A stretch of DNA of 64,000 bases. Origin: Gymnothorax reevesii. Its lineage: Eukaryota > Chordata > Actinopteri > Anguilliformes > Muraenidae. The stretch is taken from contig CM056584.1 in assembly GCA_029721435.1 (NCBI GenBank), positions 13,911,739 to 13,975,738 on the forward strand, given 5' to 3'. Within the stretch, counting starts at the first letter, position 1. Every line of letters begins with the position of its first letter. The notes beneath the pieces are model-generated. The model was not told the DNA's origin. It was given only the letters and a program-made list of their open reading frames with translations, and searched no databases. The translations under genes were made by a program, and so were the position numbers. Below are positions 24,258 through 35,633 of the stretch, in pieces.

Positions 24258-24321
<64 letters not shown>
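24258..24321. repeat. (AT)n microsatellite
   Basis: About 30 AT dinucleotides are followed by a T run. Unit B has a much shorter tract at about 63367-63386. Confidence 0.95.
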
Positions 24322-24324
<3 letters not shown>

Positions 24325-24358
24325 TTTTTTTTTTTTCTACATGTGAGGACATTATAAA

Positions 24359-25201
24359 CCCTGCAAAAAAATTATCTAGAACTCAGTAGAACATTTTAGT
24401 AGAACAGCATGTTCTATAGGATTTTTTGTGTGTTCTTTAGGAATTTGCTAGAAATCTATAGAGCACCTCTGTAGAATAGAAAGTCCTATTAGATTATTGC
24501 TGCTCTAGAAGACCTTCCTATAGAACACCCCAGTTGAAAAACCTGTTCTATAGGACTTTGATGGTCTTTAGGACCTTCTAATTGAACAAAAGCTTAATGA
24601 GAAAGACATCTTAAATGAGGGTTAAATAAAAATTTTTTAAAAATCTTATGAACCCTTGCAATGCTCTGTCGAAGGGTCAATTTACCTTATGTGTACCTGG
24701 GTTCTAGCAGTGAGAACCCGGACTAATGGTATGAAAATGTGCAATATGCAGTGATATCCACGATACTGAAGTGGCAAGGAAATTGTGTCCCTTTTAACTT
24801 TAAGGTGTGCTTAAACGCATGGGGTACCAGGTACATACCAACTCATTGATTCTCTGATCAGACGATTTTTTTCCTCTTCTGCTTACAAAGACAGAATTAC
24901 ATTGAAAGTTTGACCTTTTGAACTTTTCCCTTAATTTTAAAAATTCAATCAAATTCCCCAATTCAATCCTTTCCATTCACATGCATGTGATGCACCCAAG
25001 TGGTCATTGTGCTACAGGGATGCAAGTTGGGAAAGGATTGCTGGGAAATGTAATATAATATGGTTGCCTTTCAATTTTGGGAGGGATTGAAGATGCCAAA
25101 CTGAAAAAAAGTCCCCTAGATATTTTCTCTTGAGGTACTAAAGTTCTGTAGAATTCTATTGAGCTGTTCTATAGGAGTCCTATTGCACATTTTTTGCAGG
25201 G
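24359..25201. mobile_element. Non-autonomous TIR element, CCCTGCAAAAAA ends
   Basis: It is bounded by CCCTGCAAAAAA and TTTTTTGCAGGG. The interior has many short related motifs (TCTATAGAAC / GTTCTATAGGA) in both orientations and no ORF. The unit duplication ends inside it in unit A, near 24867. The unit B copy starts at 63415. Confidence 0.75.
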
Positions 25202-25351
25202 AATGCAGGCCAAGCACCTTGAGGGGTATCAAAAAGTTCTAATTATCCCCAAGAAGTTATTGAGCAAACGGGGTGAAATTTTGATTGTAACATCAGTGAT
25301 CCTTATCTAGATAATGGACCAAGAACTATCTACTTTACTTTATTCATTCTT

Positions 25352-26445
25352 GTGCTAGTTGATCCTAAACACGAGTTACCCCAAATATGGAATTTGAGGC
25401 ACTCAAAGATTGAGGTGCGCAGTATAATTAGGTTTTTGCACTTGAAGGGTTGCACTGCCCGACAGATTCACGATGAGATGAAATCTGTTAACGGTGATGA
25501 TGACCCATCTTATGACACTATTGTGAGATGGGAATTTCCAAACCAGTCATATGTCCCGCACAGATAAGCTAAGAAGTGGACGACCCTCACTGACTGCTAA
25601 TATGAACATCATGAAAGAAGAAAGTTGAGGCATTGGTTCGGGAAGATTGCCGCGTAACCATACAAATGGTAACGCATGAGACCGGTCTGAGTAATGGCAG
25701 TGCATGGAACATCATTCATAACCAACTGCACATGTCCAAGGTGTCGGCACACTGGGTTCCTCAGTTACTGACTCCTCTTCAAAGACAGACTCGACAGGAC
25801 ATGTCACGACAGGCATTGGAGCATTTGGAGCAGGATGAAGAGGATTTCTTCAGCCGTCTTGTAACCGTGGACAAATGTTTGGTCTATTTGTATGATCCTG
25901 AGACAAAAGAGAGGCGTTCAGAGTAGAAGCACGCCAGGTCACCACCTCCAAAAACGACCAGGGTGCAAAAGTTGGCAGGGAAGGTCATGGTGTCAGTTTT
26001 TTAGGACTGTCGTGGAGTCATTCAAACAGACTAACTTGCAAAAGGTCAGACCATCACTGGAGCTTACTACTGCAACCTTTTGAGCAAGTTACAAGATGCC
26101 ATCAAACAGAAATGTTGCAGTAAGCTCACCCAAGGAGTACACCGGTTAGCTGACAATGCACCAGCCCGCATGTGTCAAGCAGCTGCGGTGGAGGCAAGAC
26201 GCTCTGGCTATGAAATCTTGCCGCATCCGCCCTATTCACCTGATCTCACACCGAGTGACTTATTCTTGTTCCCGGAGGTGAAGAATGCACTTTGTAGACG
26301 CTGTTTTGATGACGCTAATGAGGTCATTCAAGAGGTGGAGGGTTGGTTTTCCATGAAATCAGAGGACTTCTATTCAGGCGGTCTGTGCAAGGTCAAGAAA
26401 AGTTGGGAGAAATGTGTAACTCTGGATGGTGACTCTGTAGAGTAG
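25352..26445 (+). pseudogene. Mariner transposase pseudogene (D,D34D type)
   Basis: Reading across several frames: an HTH domain (RSIIRFLHLKGCTARQIHDE), a linker (SGRPSLTAN), a second HTH (TIQMVTHETGLSNGSAWNII), then the catalytic region. The first Asp lies in VTVDKCLVYLYDPETKERR, where the usual Glu-Xaa-Trp context is mutated. The second lies in LADNAPARM and the third in PYSPDLTPSDLFLFP. The spacing between the last two Asp is 34 residues, diagnostic of mariner. At least three frameshifts or stops separate the frames (near 25540-25633, 25926 and 26060), so it cannot make an active enzyme. Confidence 0.85.
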
Positions 26446-26498
26446 TCTTAAGGACAAGAAGGCAAAAAAGTACCTACCCTGAAAACGTCTCGGTGATA

Positions 26499-26580
26499 AT
26501 TGAAGCACTGATTACTAAAACCCCACAAGTAAAGCCAAGTCAAGTGTGACTTATGGGGTTTTGGTAATCGGTGCTTCAAT
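26499..26580. repeat. Small palindrome near mariner 3' end
   Basis: ATTGAAGCACTGATTACTAA and the complementary TTGGTAATCGGTGCTTCAAT form an 82-bp hairpin with a GGGGTTTT/AAAACCCC extension. It may be a MITE inserted into the mariner. Confidence 0.7.
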
Positions 26581-26600
26581 TAGAACTTTTGGATACCCCC

Positions 26601-27160
26601 CACAATCCACAAAATATGAGTCACACATGGTCAATTCCTTCATTATGCCGCAGTGATGCCGTGAGTCTTAGGATGATGCAAGCGCACACTCACTGATTAT
26701 GGGAATGCTGTTAGGCGGGTCAAGTGAGCACTGTTATTTCTCATAACACCCATCCTTCAGAGGAAAATATCCTGTAAATCACAATATAATATGATTAAGT
26801 AGTTAATTTTTGCTACACACACAAACACACATGCATATTTACAAGCATATATGTGTATATTTATATCCACTAGAGGACACAATATGAAATAGAAAAGTGT
26901 GGAGGAAGCATCAAAGATGCTTGTGTTCTGACAGAGGAAAGAGACCAAAAAAAGCTGAGGGAGCCTGAGATCAGGAGACCAGTTTTGCACGTGGGCAATA
27001 TGGAAAAAAAATGTCAATACAGGGGACAGAGAGTCTAAATAAGTCACTGGAGACAGAAGTACACTGATAACCTCATTACGGCTACTACATTTTTGCTGAT
27101 GTTTTCCATCTTAGTTTAAAAATGTTATGAATGCAAAATCAACTTCAGAAAGTTATTTTT
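26601..27160. other. No recognised features
   Basis: AT-rich sequence between the mariner and Tc1 relics. It contains no recognisable gene. A short CACACA/ATGTGTAT stretch lies at 26815-26865. Confidence 0.4.
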
Positions 27161-28020
27161 TCGCACAAAAAAAGCTCACCCAAAGTGAGCGTCCCCAAGA
27201 GGCTCAGTCGTTCACAAGCAAGGATGGGCCGAGGTTCACCAGTTTGTGAATGGGTGAGTGAGCAAATTTGTCCAACAGTTTAAGATCAACAGTTTTTCAA
27301 TGTGCAATTGCAGGGAATTTAGGGATTTTATCATCTACAGTCAATAATATCATCAAAGGATTCAGAGAATCCGGAGAAATCTCGACAAGTAAGCAGCAAG
27401 GCCAAAAACCACCACTGAGTGCCTGTGACCGTCAGTCCCTCAGGCAGCACTGCATTGAAAACTGACATCATTCTATGAAGAATATTACCGTGCGGCTCAG
27501 GAACACTTCGAAAAACCATTGTCAGTTAGCACAGTTTGTCGCTACAACTACTGGTACAAGTGCGAGTTAAAACTCTGCCATACAAAGTGAAAGCCAAATA
27601 TCAACGACTTCCAGATACGCCGTTGGCTTCCCTGAGCGCGAGCTCATCTGAGATGGACTGACTCAAAGTAGAAAAGTGTGCTGTGGTCTGACGAGTCCAC
27701 ATTTCAAATAGTTTTTGGAAATCATGGACGTAGTGTCCTCCGGGCTAAAGAGGAAAAGGACCATCCAGATTGTTATCAGCGCACAATTCAAAAGCCAGCA
27801 TCTGTGATGGTATGGGGATGTGTTGGTGCCCATGTCACGGATAACTTGTACATCTGTGAAGGCACCATTGATGCTGAAGGATACGCACAGTATTTTGGAT
27901 CAGCATATTTTTCAGGGAGGTCCCTGCTTATTCTAGCAAGACAATGGCTAGCCACATTTTGAACGTATTACAACAGCATGGCTTCATAGTAAAAGTGTGT
28001 GGGTAATGGGTTGGCCTGCC
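27160..28020 (+). pseudogene. Tc1-like transposase pseudogene, 3' truncated
   Basis: The N-terminal paired-like HTH reads GNLGILSSTVNNIIKGF RESGEI, followed by SLRQHCIEN and HHSMKNITVRL. After frame changes the DDE region reads [40 protein letters not shown] and IDAEGYAQ, the standard Tc1 order with the first catalytic Asp in WSDES. The segment carrying the second and third acidic residues is corrupted after about 27950. Several frameshifts and stops are present, for example near 27465. Confidence 0.8.
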
Positions 28021-28453
28021 TGCAGTCCAAATGATTGATACAAAACTAGACATGAGTATAAATGCATGCCGGAAGTATAACGCCATTGTGCTGAGTGGTT
28101 GCTGATATCTCATCCACACAAGAAATTGTGACACTAATGTTGACGCAGGCAGAAAGCCACAGGGTGAACCATATAAATATGCCTTTCGGGTGACCTCAAT
28201 AATAGCAAGGTCATAGCTGTGCGTAGAAAGTTTCTCAGAAATCACACATTTTTATAGCAGACAAAATAAAATTTCTGACTTGCATATGCTGTGCGTTAAA
28301 TAACTTCAAAAGTCTCCATGGTCCACGGACCTAGGGTCTGAGGTTTATCTTTGTGGATGCCAGTGCAATGTCATGGCAACTACTGTTGCACAAATTCTTG
28401 TAGTCTGTGGCATATTATTTTTTCTTTTAGGCTATGAGCCAGATGGGTTGGTC
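28021..28453. other. No recognised features
   Basis: Sequence between the Tc1 relic and the next TIR element; nothing could be supported. Confidence 0.4.
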
Positions 28454-30599
28454 ATGCTCACTCAGATGGAGCAAGGCTAATGGGCATTTTCTACCAGCCT
28501 AGGGTCCCTAGTTTTAGAAAATGCATGATAGCATTGTGTAACTTGTAGCGAAAGCTGTGATATTGACACAATTGTAACGTTACCCTGTGGATTTTTCCGA
28601 GCTGATTTTCGAACCTTTCGTGTGGTAGGAAAACAAGTTAAAGTCCCACTCACCTTTACTGAAGCTGTGTAATAAGCTGAGACTCTTCTCATTTCACCAG
28701 TATGGGTTACTAATTTCTCAAGAAATAAGTAGTGGTTGACAAAATGAGTGTAACTTAGCAAATTAACCCTTTAATCGCCACAAATTACTTTTAATTACCA
28801 GTTAAAATGGTGAATATCTCGCAAAACTGGCCTTGAAGTGTTCAGTTATATTTAGAGGATTTAAATAAGATAAGGACATGGTCAATGGGAATCATTTGGA
28901 ATGAAACAGGACCGGAATGTTCCTTCTACTGGATACATCGGTCTCTGGAGGAGGGATTCCTGGAAAGAGGGTAGGCTGCTAGTTTTACTTTCTGTTTTGG
29001 AATGTATACCGTACTCAACAAAGTCGAATGCCAACGTTTTTTCCTGTATAAAAGTGAACTGCCCATGCATTTTGGTGGACCCCCTGGTACGGTCATTGCA
29101 CCGTTCTGTTGAATCTAGGGAGGAATATATATTGCATGATGTTCCCTGAAAGTGGAATGTCTGTTCTGTTAAAATAAGGTATATTTCTGAATTCAGATAT
29201 TACTGAGTTAGTGAGTTGTACTTGTTCCTTATAAGGGTCGAAATGAGGTCGTGAGTTTGGGAACTGGTAACTTCCATTACAAGGTGAATGTTCTGACTGT
29301 TTAATCAGCAGTTTATAAAATGCAATGCGTGTTTGTGCTGGCTTGGGGGACAAGAAAATGGACAAAACTCTAAACCTTATTATGGAGAAAAGGCATGTTT
29401 TGTGTTTGGAGAGGTTACTGGTGACCACTGATATTCAACTGCACTGATATTGATAAATTCTTACTAAACACAACCAGAAAATCATTTGTTCATATTAAAT
29501 TTCGTGCCTTCAAACTTTATTTGTATTAAATACATGATTTTTTTAATGATTTGACAGTACATCATTTTGAGACTTTGGGGAGACACTTGGGTAGCTGTAT
29601 AATTTGGCTAATAGCATGTAGGTAATCAAGGATGTAATGTTGAAGATGAATTCTACTGGTACTCAAGGAGTTTGTGATACCAGAAATGTAAAGTTTTAAG
29701 CCCCAGCAGTTTTTCAATCCTCAGAATTATTTTTTTTGCTATTTCAATGGTGAATTCTCATGAAGATTTTTTATGTTTGCAGCTCATTTTCTTGACCAAA
29801 ATCATGAAAATAAACTGAAAAACAAAGTAATTCTAAATGCTGTTAGTGTCTTTTCTGAATTGAGCCACATTTTTCCTCTTTATGAAGCTTAAATCTTAAA
29901 TTATACAGCATTAAAGTGGGTAACCAATAAATAGCCAAATTTGGCTTCTGCACAAAAGGGTTAATGTCATCTGTGTGCATGGCCTTCTAGTAACGATTTC
30001 ATACATGTAGGTTTTACCTTCGCGTGACATGGATAGCACAACAAAACAATCTTGGAATACCGTTGAAAATGACTCGGTGGGATTTTTGATCTTTGATTCT
30101 ATTTTTTTCTTTCTCTTCTGAATCCCCTCAGCATCTCAAATTTGTTTGAAAATGACAGCTCTGGGTCTATTTTATTATCTAACATTAATATAACCACAAT
30201 GACTGCCAATTCATAGATTTAGTTTAATTATGTGAGAACATTGGTCAATTGCTCAATTATATTGTGTGTTGTAGCAATGAAAGGGTTAATTTACCGTGTT
30301 TGACCAAATATTTCAACCACAACTTATTTTGGGAGGAAATTAGTAACCCATACTGTTAAAATGAGAGTGGTTCCAGCTTATTATACAGCTTCATTAAAGA
30401 TGAGTGGGATTTTGACTTATTTTCCCACCACACGAAAAGTGCAAAAATCAGCACAGCAAATTCCATAGGGTAGCGTTACAATTGTGTCGAAATCGCAGCT
30501 TTCGCTACAAGTTACACAATGCTATCATGCATTTTCCAAAACTAGGGACCCTAGGCTGGTAGAAAATGCCTCTTAGCCTTGCTCCATCTGAGTGAGCAT
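28454..30599. mobile_element. 2.1 kb DNA element with about 0.32 kb inverted repeats, no transposase
   Basis: The left arm (28454-28773) and right arm (30282-30599) are inverted repeats starting ATGCTCACTCAGATGGAGCA. They share TTTTCTACCAGCCTAGGGTC, TACAAGTTACACAATGC in opposite senses, and TTAACCCTTT at the inner edge. The 1.5 kb interior has only short ORFs (none above about 110 codons) and no recognised domain, so this is a non-autonomous derivative. No clear target duplication was found. Confidence 0.8.
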
Positions 30600-31745
30600 C
30601 ACCTCGAAAATTTGGGGGTGTGGCTCACATACTATTTGTCGTCAGCCCTATGTGCGCATTTTGCGAGGGATGTTTATTTTCATGGGCTTTTTTTTTCCGA
30701 GCAAGGAAATAACGCTCAATAAAACTGCAACTATTCATGAAAAGGACACTTCACCGCAGCACTGGGCCAAATGGGGTGAACCTCACCTCCTGAATTACAA
30801 AGCCTTTTTGTATCTGCGTACAGTAATCAGTCACAGTGTGTAACTACAGTGCTCACAGGAGCCAAAGTAGAAAGCGAAATTGTAAGTAATTGCAGACTTT
30901 AACAGCCAAACATGACTTTGTTGTCTATTATTTGTTTGTGTTGTGCATTGTCATTACCTTCCTACAGATTCGTGCAAGGGGAATTCCCAGCTGTGGCAGA
31001 ACTGCCAAGGAATAACAAGATATTATCCAAAACTACATTTCGTTAAATCAAATCGAGGCACATCTTATTGAAGCCCATAATTTGTATGGGAGGTCAGCAG
31101 AGGTAAAGGCAATTGTCAGAAAAATCAAAGGATTACAGTTTTCTTCCTGAGGACTCACTGGCCCTGTTAGTTTTTGCTGTTATCCTGCACTTAATCAAGG
31201 CAGCTGATTACACAGTTGACGCCGTTTCCTTGGTCACCTGGGCCTATTATGGATGCTGATTAAATGAAGAAAACAAAAATCAGAGGAACTTGCATCATGG
31301 CAGAATCTAGACCAAATACACAACAGGAGTACTGACCTGGGATCGGCTTTTCCCTGTCCTCATCTGACCCTTGTCTATCATCAACGATAATGGCTGACTA
31401 ATGTTCCATCATTACTCCCAAATTTGCATTCTAAAAAAGGGCCTAGGGCTACGACACCTGTAGTTGAATGAACCCCAAGGCAGTTGGAAATACAGTGATG
31501 AGCTTGTAGCTGCATATGTCCTTTTCCACAGTGTGCATAGGGTTAAAAAAATTGTGCAGATATTTCCTTGGTACGAAATTTTGACAAGGTCTTCACCTTC
31601 ATAATAAGCTGAAAATTTAAATATTCTACTGGGAAAATATTGTGTTATGTTCGATTTTTGTTATCAGTGAGGCTTCCGTATACATGTTTTTGTCTCGTGT
31701 GAAAAATTAATAATCTCATGGATATCCATATCCATTCATAGCACT
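30600..31745. other. Unassigned intergenic sequence
   Basis: No gene or repeat with clear ends was identified. A short ORF at 30592-30843 shows no recognisable domain. Confidence 0.4.
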
Positions 31746-32051
31746 ATGAATGCATGTCTAGGTTTCACTTTGGGCCCATTGATAAAGGAAAAGGTGGCCA
31801 GATTTTACAGGACCGACAAGGATTTGAACATTTCGGTGACCAGCGAGGTCCACATCATGATTCGCCATGTTCCAGAGTTCACTGAGCACCACAACAGGCC
31901 TTTGAGTCGATTCTCTGAGTAGGTGGTTGAAGCTTCTCTCTCCAAATTTGGCAAGTTATTCAGTAGCTACTGGATCAAAGACATATCCCACGCAAGTTAA
32001 TTGGATAAATTTTACAGAGCTGTGATGAATTCCAATTCTTACCATATCTGA
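31746..32051 (+). pseudogene. Coding relic, probably transposon-derived
   Basis: One frame reads coherently across two in-frame stops: MNACLGFTLGPLIKEKVARF, then EVHIMIRHVPEFTEHHNRPL, VVEASLSKFGKLFSSYWIKD and DKFYRAVMNSN. The pattern of a His-rich turn, then Leu/Phe-spaced helices and a Tyr/Asn-rich end recalls C-terminal regions of transposon proteins, but I cannot name the family. About 75 bases further on (32127) GGGTCCATTCCATGTCAAAT resembles the terminus of the 13099-18863 transposon, so this may be a decayed relative of it. Confidence 0.4.
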
Positions 32052-32614
32052 AAATATGAAGCCGTAAGTATTATATAAAAGGACTCTTGGTTATAGGGCA
32101 GTGTACTATACAGTACGTAGTGGGTCCATTCCATGTCAAATGTTCGAATTTAAGAAACTTCCCACTTGACCATTTCAGATTTGACTGAAAAAATTCTTGC
32201 GGGTGCATATGTCATGGTTATGGTTTTTTGTGCACAATCTGATATTGTCGTGTTGGACTTGTTCCTGGAAAATGTTGGTCCAGGACCATCATTACGATGG
32301 ACCAATCACATCGTTTTTACCATCATTACAATGGACCAATCACATTATTTTGATCTCATAGCTCTACCCCCACAAAAAACAGCGGGAGAAAATAATCCAT
32401 CTGACAACTGGTGAATGCATCAAAGGTAATTTTAGTATTTTTATTTTTTATTATCACATATTCGTCCTAGATTGAGTCACAACGTGTCCCAGAAATATAT
32501 AATACTGGTGGCGAATGTTAGCTAGCTAGCTAGTCATGCTACATCCGTTTTAACAAGCTAATTTTAGCTAGGGTTAGCATTGCTACCCTAGTTGGGTCAG
32601 CTAACTCTAAGTTT

Positions 32615-32756
32615 GCCCTGGACTATCACGTAGATGTTGGCCCTGGACCATCATGTAGATGTTGGCCCTGGACCGTCATGTAGATGTTGCCTCTGGACTA
32701 TCATGTAGATGTTGGCCCTGGACTATCATGTAGATGTTGGCTCTGGACCATCATCC
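32615..32756. repeat. 25-bp minisatellite
   Basis: Units of the form GCCCTGGACYATCATGTAGA + TGTTG start at 32615, 32640, 32665, 32690, 32715 and 32740, about 5.5 copies with few differences; the last is disturbed by an extra CATC. Confidence 0.95.
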
Positions 32757-32837
32757 ATCATAGATGTTTTTTGTAAATAAATAGCTGCAAACTCAAGGTG
32801 TGTTCTGTTTTTCATTTCAGAAATGGAAGAAATAATA

Positions 32838-33896
32838 ATTAAAGCTGCAAGCAGCTTTGAAAGGGCCCTCGCACCCCTCATGCACTTTGGGGTGGCGGCA
32901 AGATCTTGATGGGTTCAGGTGTCCAGTCAGAGCCATTGGACACTGCGGGACTGCGTACAATGTGGTTTCCTGAGGGGAGTGCAAAAATTTTCTGAAGGGC
33001 GCTACGATACCATTTTGACATGCCAAACACCCCTCCCCCTCCTCCACCTACCCTGAGACCAAGCAGCTCAAATTACACAATGACTGCTGCTGCAGCACTC
33101 ACTGTCATCTTTACATCATATCTCATGAACCGTTTGACGGAATCAAACGCCGTTTGGTACACTTCATCAACACAACACAGGGAACATTATTACCAAGTTT
33201 GGTAGAATTTGAATCTAAACTTTTGGAAATATTATTATGTTCTGACTGTCTATATATATTGAAAAATTTAGAGTGACGGACTTCAAAACACAGTATGGGT
33301 TGCAGTGTTCGAAAGTTTTGCCTCGGTCTGCTTGTTTACTTGTCAAAGTTTCAGCTCATTTGGACTTTCTGGTGAATTTTGGGAATATTTTTTCATCCAC
33401 TTCCTCGATCACTTCCTCTATCACGGCGCCACCTAAAATTTGATGGGCCGCCACGGCCGCGCCGTTTGACGAAAGCACACAATATTCGCAGCACTTCATC
33501 TGCAAGGCCTTAAGGCTAATATCCCTAATTTTGAAGAGGATATGATGAACCGTCTAGGATATCTGCATTCATATCTTGGAAGTGCACATCAAAGCCGTAA
33601 AACATGCCATTTCCTGTCACCAGCAGGTGGCGCTATGACAAATGTTGACATACAGACATCTTTAGGGTACGACTGTCATCATATGTAGGAAGTTTCGGGC
33701 AGATACAATTATGTATGGCCGAGTTATAACAACATATGTGTTATGGCGAACATCAAAGTTTGCCATGCCCCCACGGCCACACCCTAAGACTGTAGTACAC
33801 GTCTTACGCAACTTTTGCTCTCACAGGTGTTATGAAGGCACTGACCGAATTTGAAGTCGATCGCATTAAATGTCTAGGAGGAGTTCGTTAAAATAC
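32838..33896. repeat. Fish dispersed repeat (AAAGCTGCAAGCAGC type)
   Basis: It starts TTAAAGCTGCAAGCAGCTTT, then GGGCCCTCGCACCCCTCATG, which I recognise as the start of a very common fish non-autonomous repeat. It continues with motifs typical of that repeat (CTCATGAACCGTTTGACGGA, CAGCAGGTGGCGCTATGAC). It is non-coding and directly precedes the LTR element, which may have inserted into it. Confidence 0.65.
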
Positions 33897-34329
33897 TGTT
33901 ATGTATGATAATTTTTTGTACTGCATTATATTTCATTGTAAATGAAGATTTGTTAATGCTGTTTTGCTGCCTTGCTGGTCAGCTATATTTATTTTGTTCA
34001 TTTGGCACCCTCTGGTGGCGTGTCTGTAAAATCAAGAAAAGACTAGTGATTTCTAGAAGCTTCTGGCACTTTCCTACTTGGAGGGGGCGGGATTTCCCTA
34101 GAATCCTGTGGATCTTTCTAGAGGGTTGCTAGTCTATATAAATGCTGTGATTTTGAGCAGAGCAGAAACAGAGTTTTGTTTTGGCAACAGTTAAATAGTG
34201 GCATTGGAGTGTTATGAGAGAATTGAATAGTGGATATATTTTTTTGTACAACTTTTTTTTTGTGAAGAATAAATTTGTTTTAGTTGTACTTTCTGGTTTT
34301 CTTTGTTGTGATTTTTTTGAGTCATAACA
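33897..34329 (+). repeat. 5' LTR
   Basis: 433 bp, starting TGTTATG and ending CATAACA (inverted termini). A TATATAAA-type box (TCTATATAAATGC, about 34132-34144) and AATAAA (about 34267) mark U3 and R. It is highly similar to the 3' LTR, with scattered substitutions and a small duplicated AGCAGA-rich block in the latter. Confidence 0.93.
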
Positions 34330-34332
34330 AAT

Positions 34333-34351
34333 TGGAGGTTCCACCGAGATT
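34333..34351 (+). promoter_or_regulatory. Primer binding site, tRNA-Gln
   Basis: TGGAGGTTCCACCGAGATT starts 3 bases after the LTR. It is complementary to the 3' end of vertebrate tRNA-Gln (ending AATCTCGGTGGAACCT plus CCA). Confidence 0.85.
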
Positions 34352-34407
34352 GGATTCACCAAAGATTATTATTTTAAATCTTGTGACTAGTTTAAAAACC
34401 AGCAATC

Positions 34408-35622
34408 ATGACCTTTGATGTGGAAAGTTTTTTGAAAACTCCAACCCAGGAATTAATTGTGCTGGCAAAGAAGAAGGACTTGCTGCAAATGGCCTCAACC
34501 CTTGGATTATCTGATGTGAAGTTATCAATGAAGAAACAAGAAATATTCAACATTTTGGTGCAACATTTCATCGATGAAGATATCTTTGGGGAAGAAGCAG
34601 CAGAATTAATTAAAGCTGTGGAAGTGCCTGCAACGGAGCTGCAAAGAGTTGAATTTCAGCTACGCCTAAAAGAGCTGGAAGGTTGGAAAGGGAGAGAGAA
34701 CTGGAGGAAAGAAGGGTGGAGAAAGAAATGGAAGAAAGAAGGTTGGAGAGGGAGAAGGAGAGAGAACTGGAGGAAAGAAGAATGCAGTACGAATTGGAAA
34801 TGAAGAGAATAGAAGCAGGTACTGTTTCAAAATCTTATGGACTTTCTGATCATTTTGATGTGGTTAAGCATATCAGACTTGTTCCTCCTTTCTTAGAAAA
34901 TGATGTTGACCAATACTTTACCCATTTTGAAAAAATTGCTGAAAATTTGAAATGGCCAAAAGAGCATTGGACAATGATGTTACAAAGTGTTCTTACTGGT
35001 AAAGCTAGAAAAATCTATAACCAGTTATCTGTCCAACAGTGTGCTGATTATGATTTTGTCAAATCTGCCATTCTGAAGGGTTATGAATTAGTCCCTGAGT
35101 CTTACAGGCAAAAATGTAGGAATTCTCACAAGGAAGCCAGTCAAACTCATGTTGAATTTGGCAGGTTAAAGGAACAGTAGTTTGATCAGTGGTGTAATTC
35201 CATGAAAGTTGAAAAAGATTTTGATAGAATGAGGCAACTTATTCTGGTTGAGGAATTCAAAAGGTGTGTCCAGCCTGATATTAAGATTTTCCTTAAAGAA
35301 AAACAAGCCAATACTTTGCAAGATGTTTCTACCCTAGCTGATAGTTATGCATTGACTCACTAGTCTTCTTTTGTCCAAAAATCCACTTTTTCGAAATTTC
35401 AAAGCAAGTTTCAGTCCAAGACTTCTTCTAATAACACTTCTAATGATTCTAAGGCCACTTCTGAGAAGAAGCCTTCCAGTGAGAAGCAATCCTCTGATTC
35501 TTTACCCTCTGTGTCTTGCCAATACTGCAAAAAGCAAGGTCGCCTTATTTCTGAGTGTTATGCTCTCAAGAAAAAACAAAAACGAGAAGAAACCAAGCCA
35601 ACTGCTTTGACAAAGAGATAAT
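34408..35622 (+). pseudogene. gag of the Gmr1-like element, disrupted
   Basis: It begins MTFDVESFLKTPTQELIVLA. An acidic/basic coiled-coil stretch (about 34670-34810, EERR repeats) crosses a frameshift near 34680. A capsid-like helical region follows (HIRLVPPFLENDVDQYFTHF, FVKSAILKGYELVPESYRQ), then a zinc knuckle. Two TAG codons (35178-35180 and 35362-35364) interrupt the frame where the sequence otherwise continues. In the knuckle CQYCKKQGRLISEC the position normally held by His is Arg, so zinc binding is probably lost. Confidence 0.8.
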
Positions 35623-35633
35623 CTCTTGTATCA

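Larger units (their letters stand above)
1..24867 (+). repeat. Segmental duplication unit A (CANT1-LGALS3BP)
   Basis: This stretch is repeated in direct orientation beginning at 40671, exon for exon, intron for intron and old repeat for old repeat. Similarity is very high: exon 2 of CANT1 (204 bases) looks identical by eye, and the 3' flank of LGALS3BP is nearly so. Unit A is already in progress at position 1, so its true left edge is outside the window. Similarity ends near 24867 (24861-24867 match 63938-63944), inside a TIR repeat. Private to unit A is a roughly 6 kb block in LGALS3BP intron 4 (about 12990-19085) holding a large DNA transposon. Confidence 0.95.
25223..26600 (+). mobile_element. 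Mariner-family transposon, inactive
   Basis: The TIRs GGGGTATCAAAAAGTTCTAA (from 25223) and TTAGAACTTTTGGATACCCC (ending near 26600) are near-perfect inverted repeats. They flank a transposase pseudogene. A small palindrome (26499-26580) lies just inside the right end. Confidence 0.85.
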
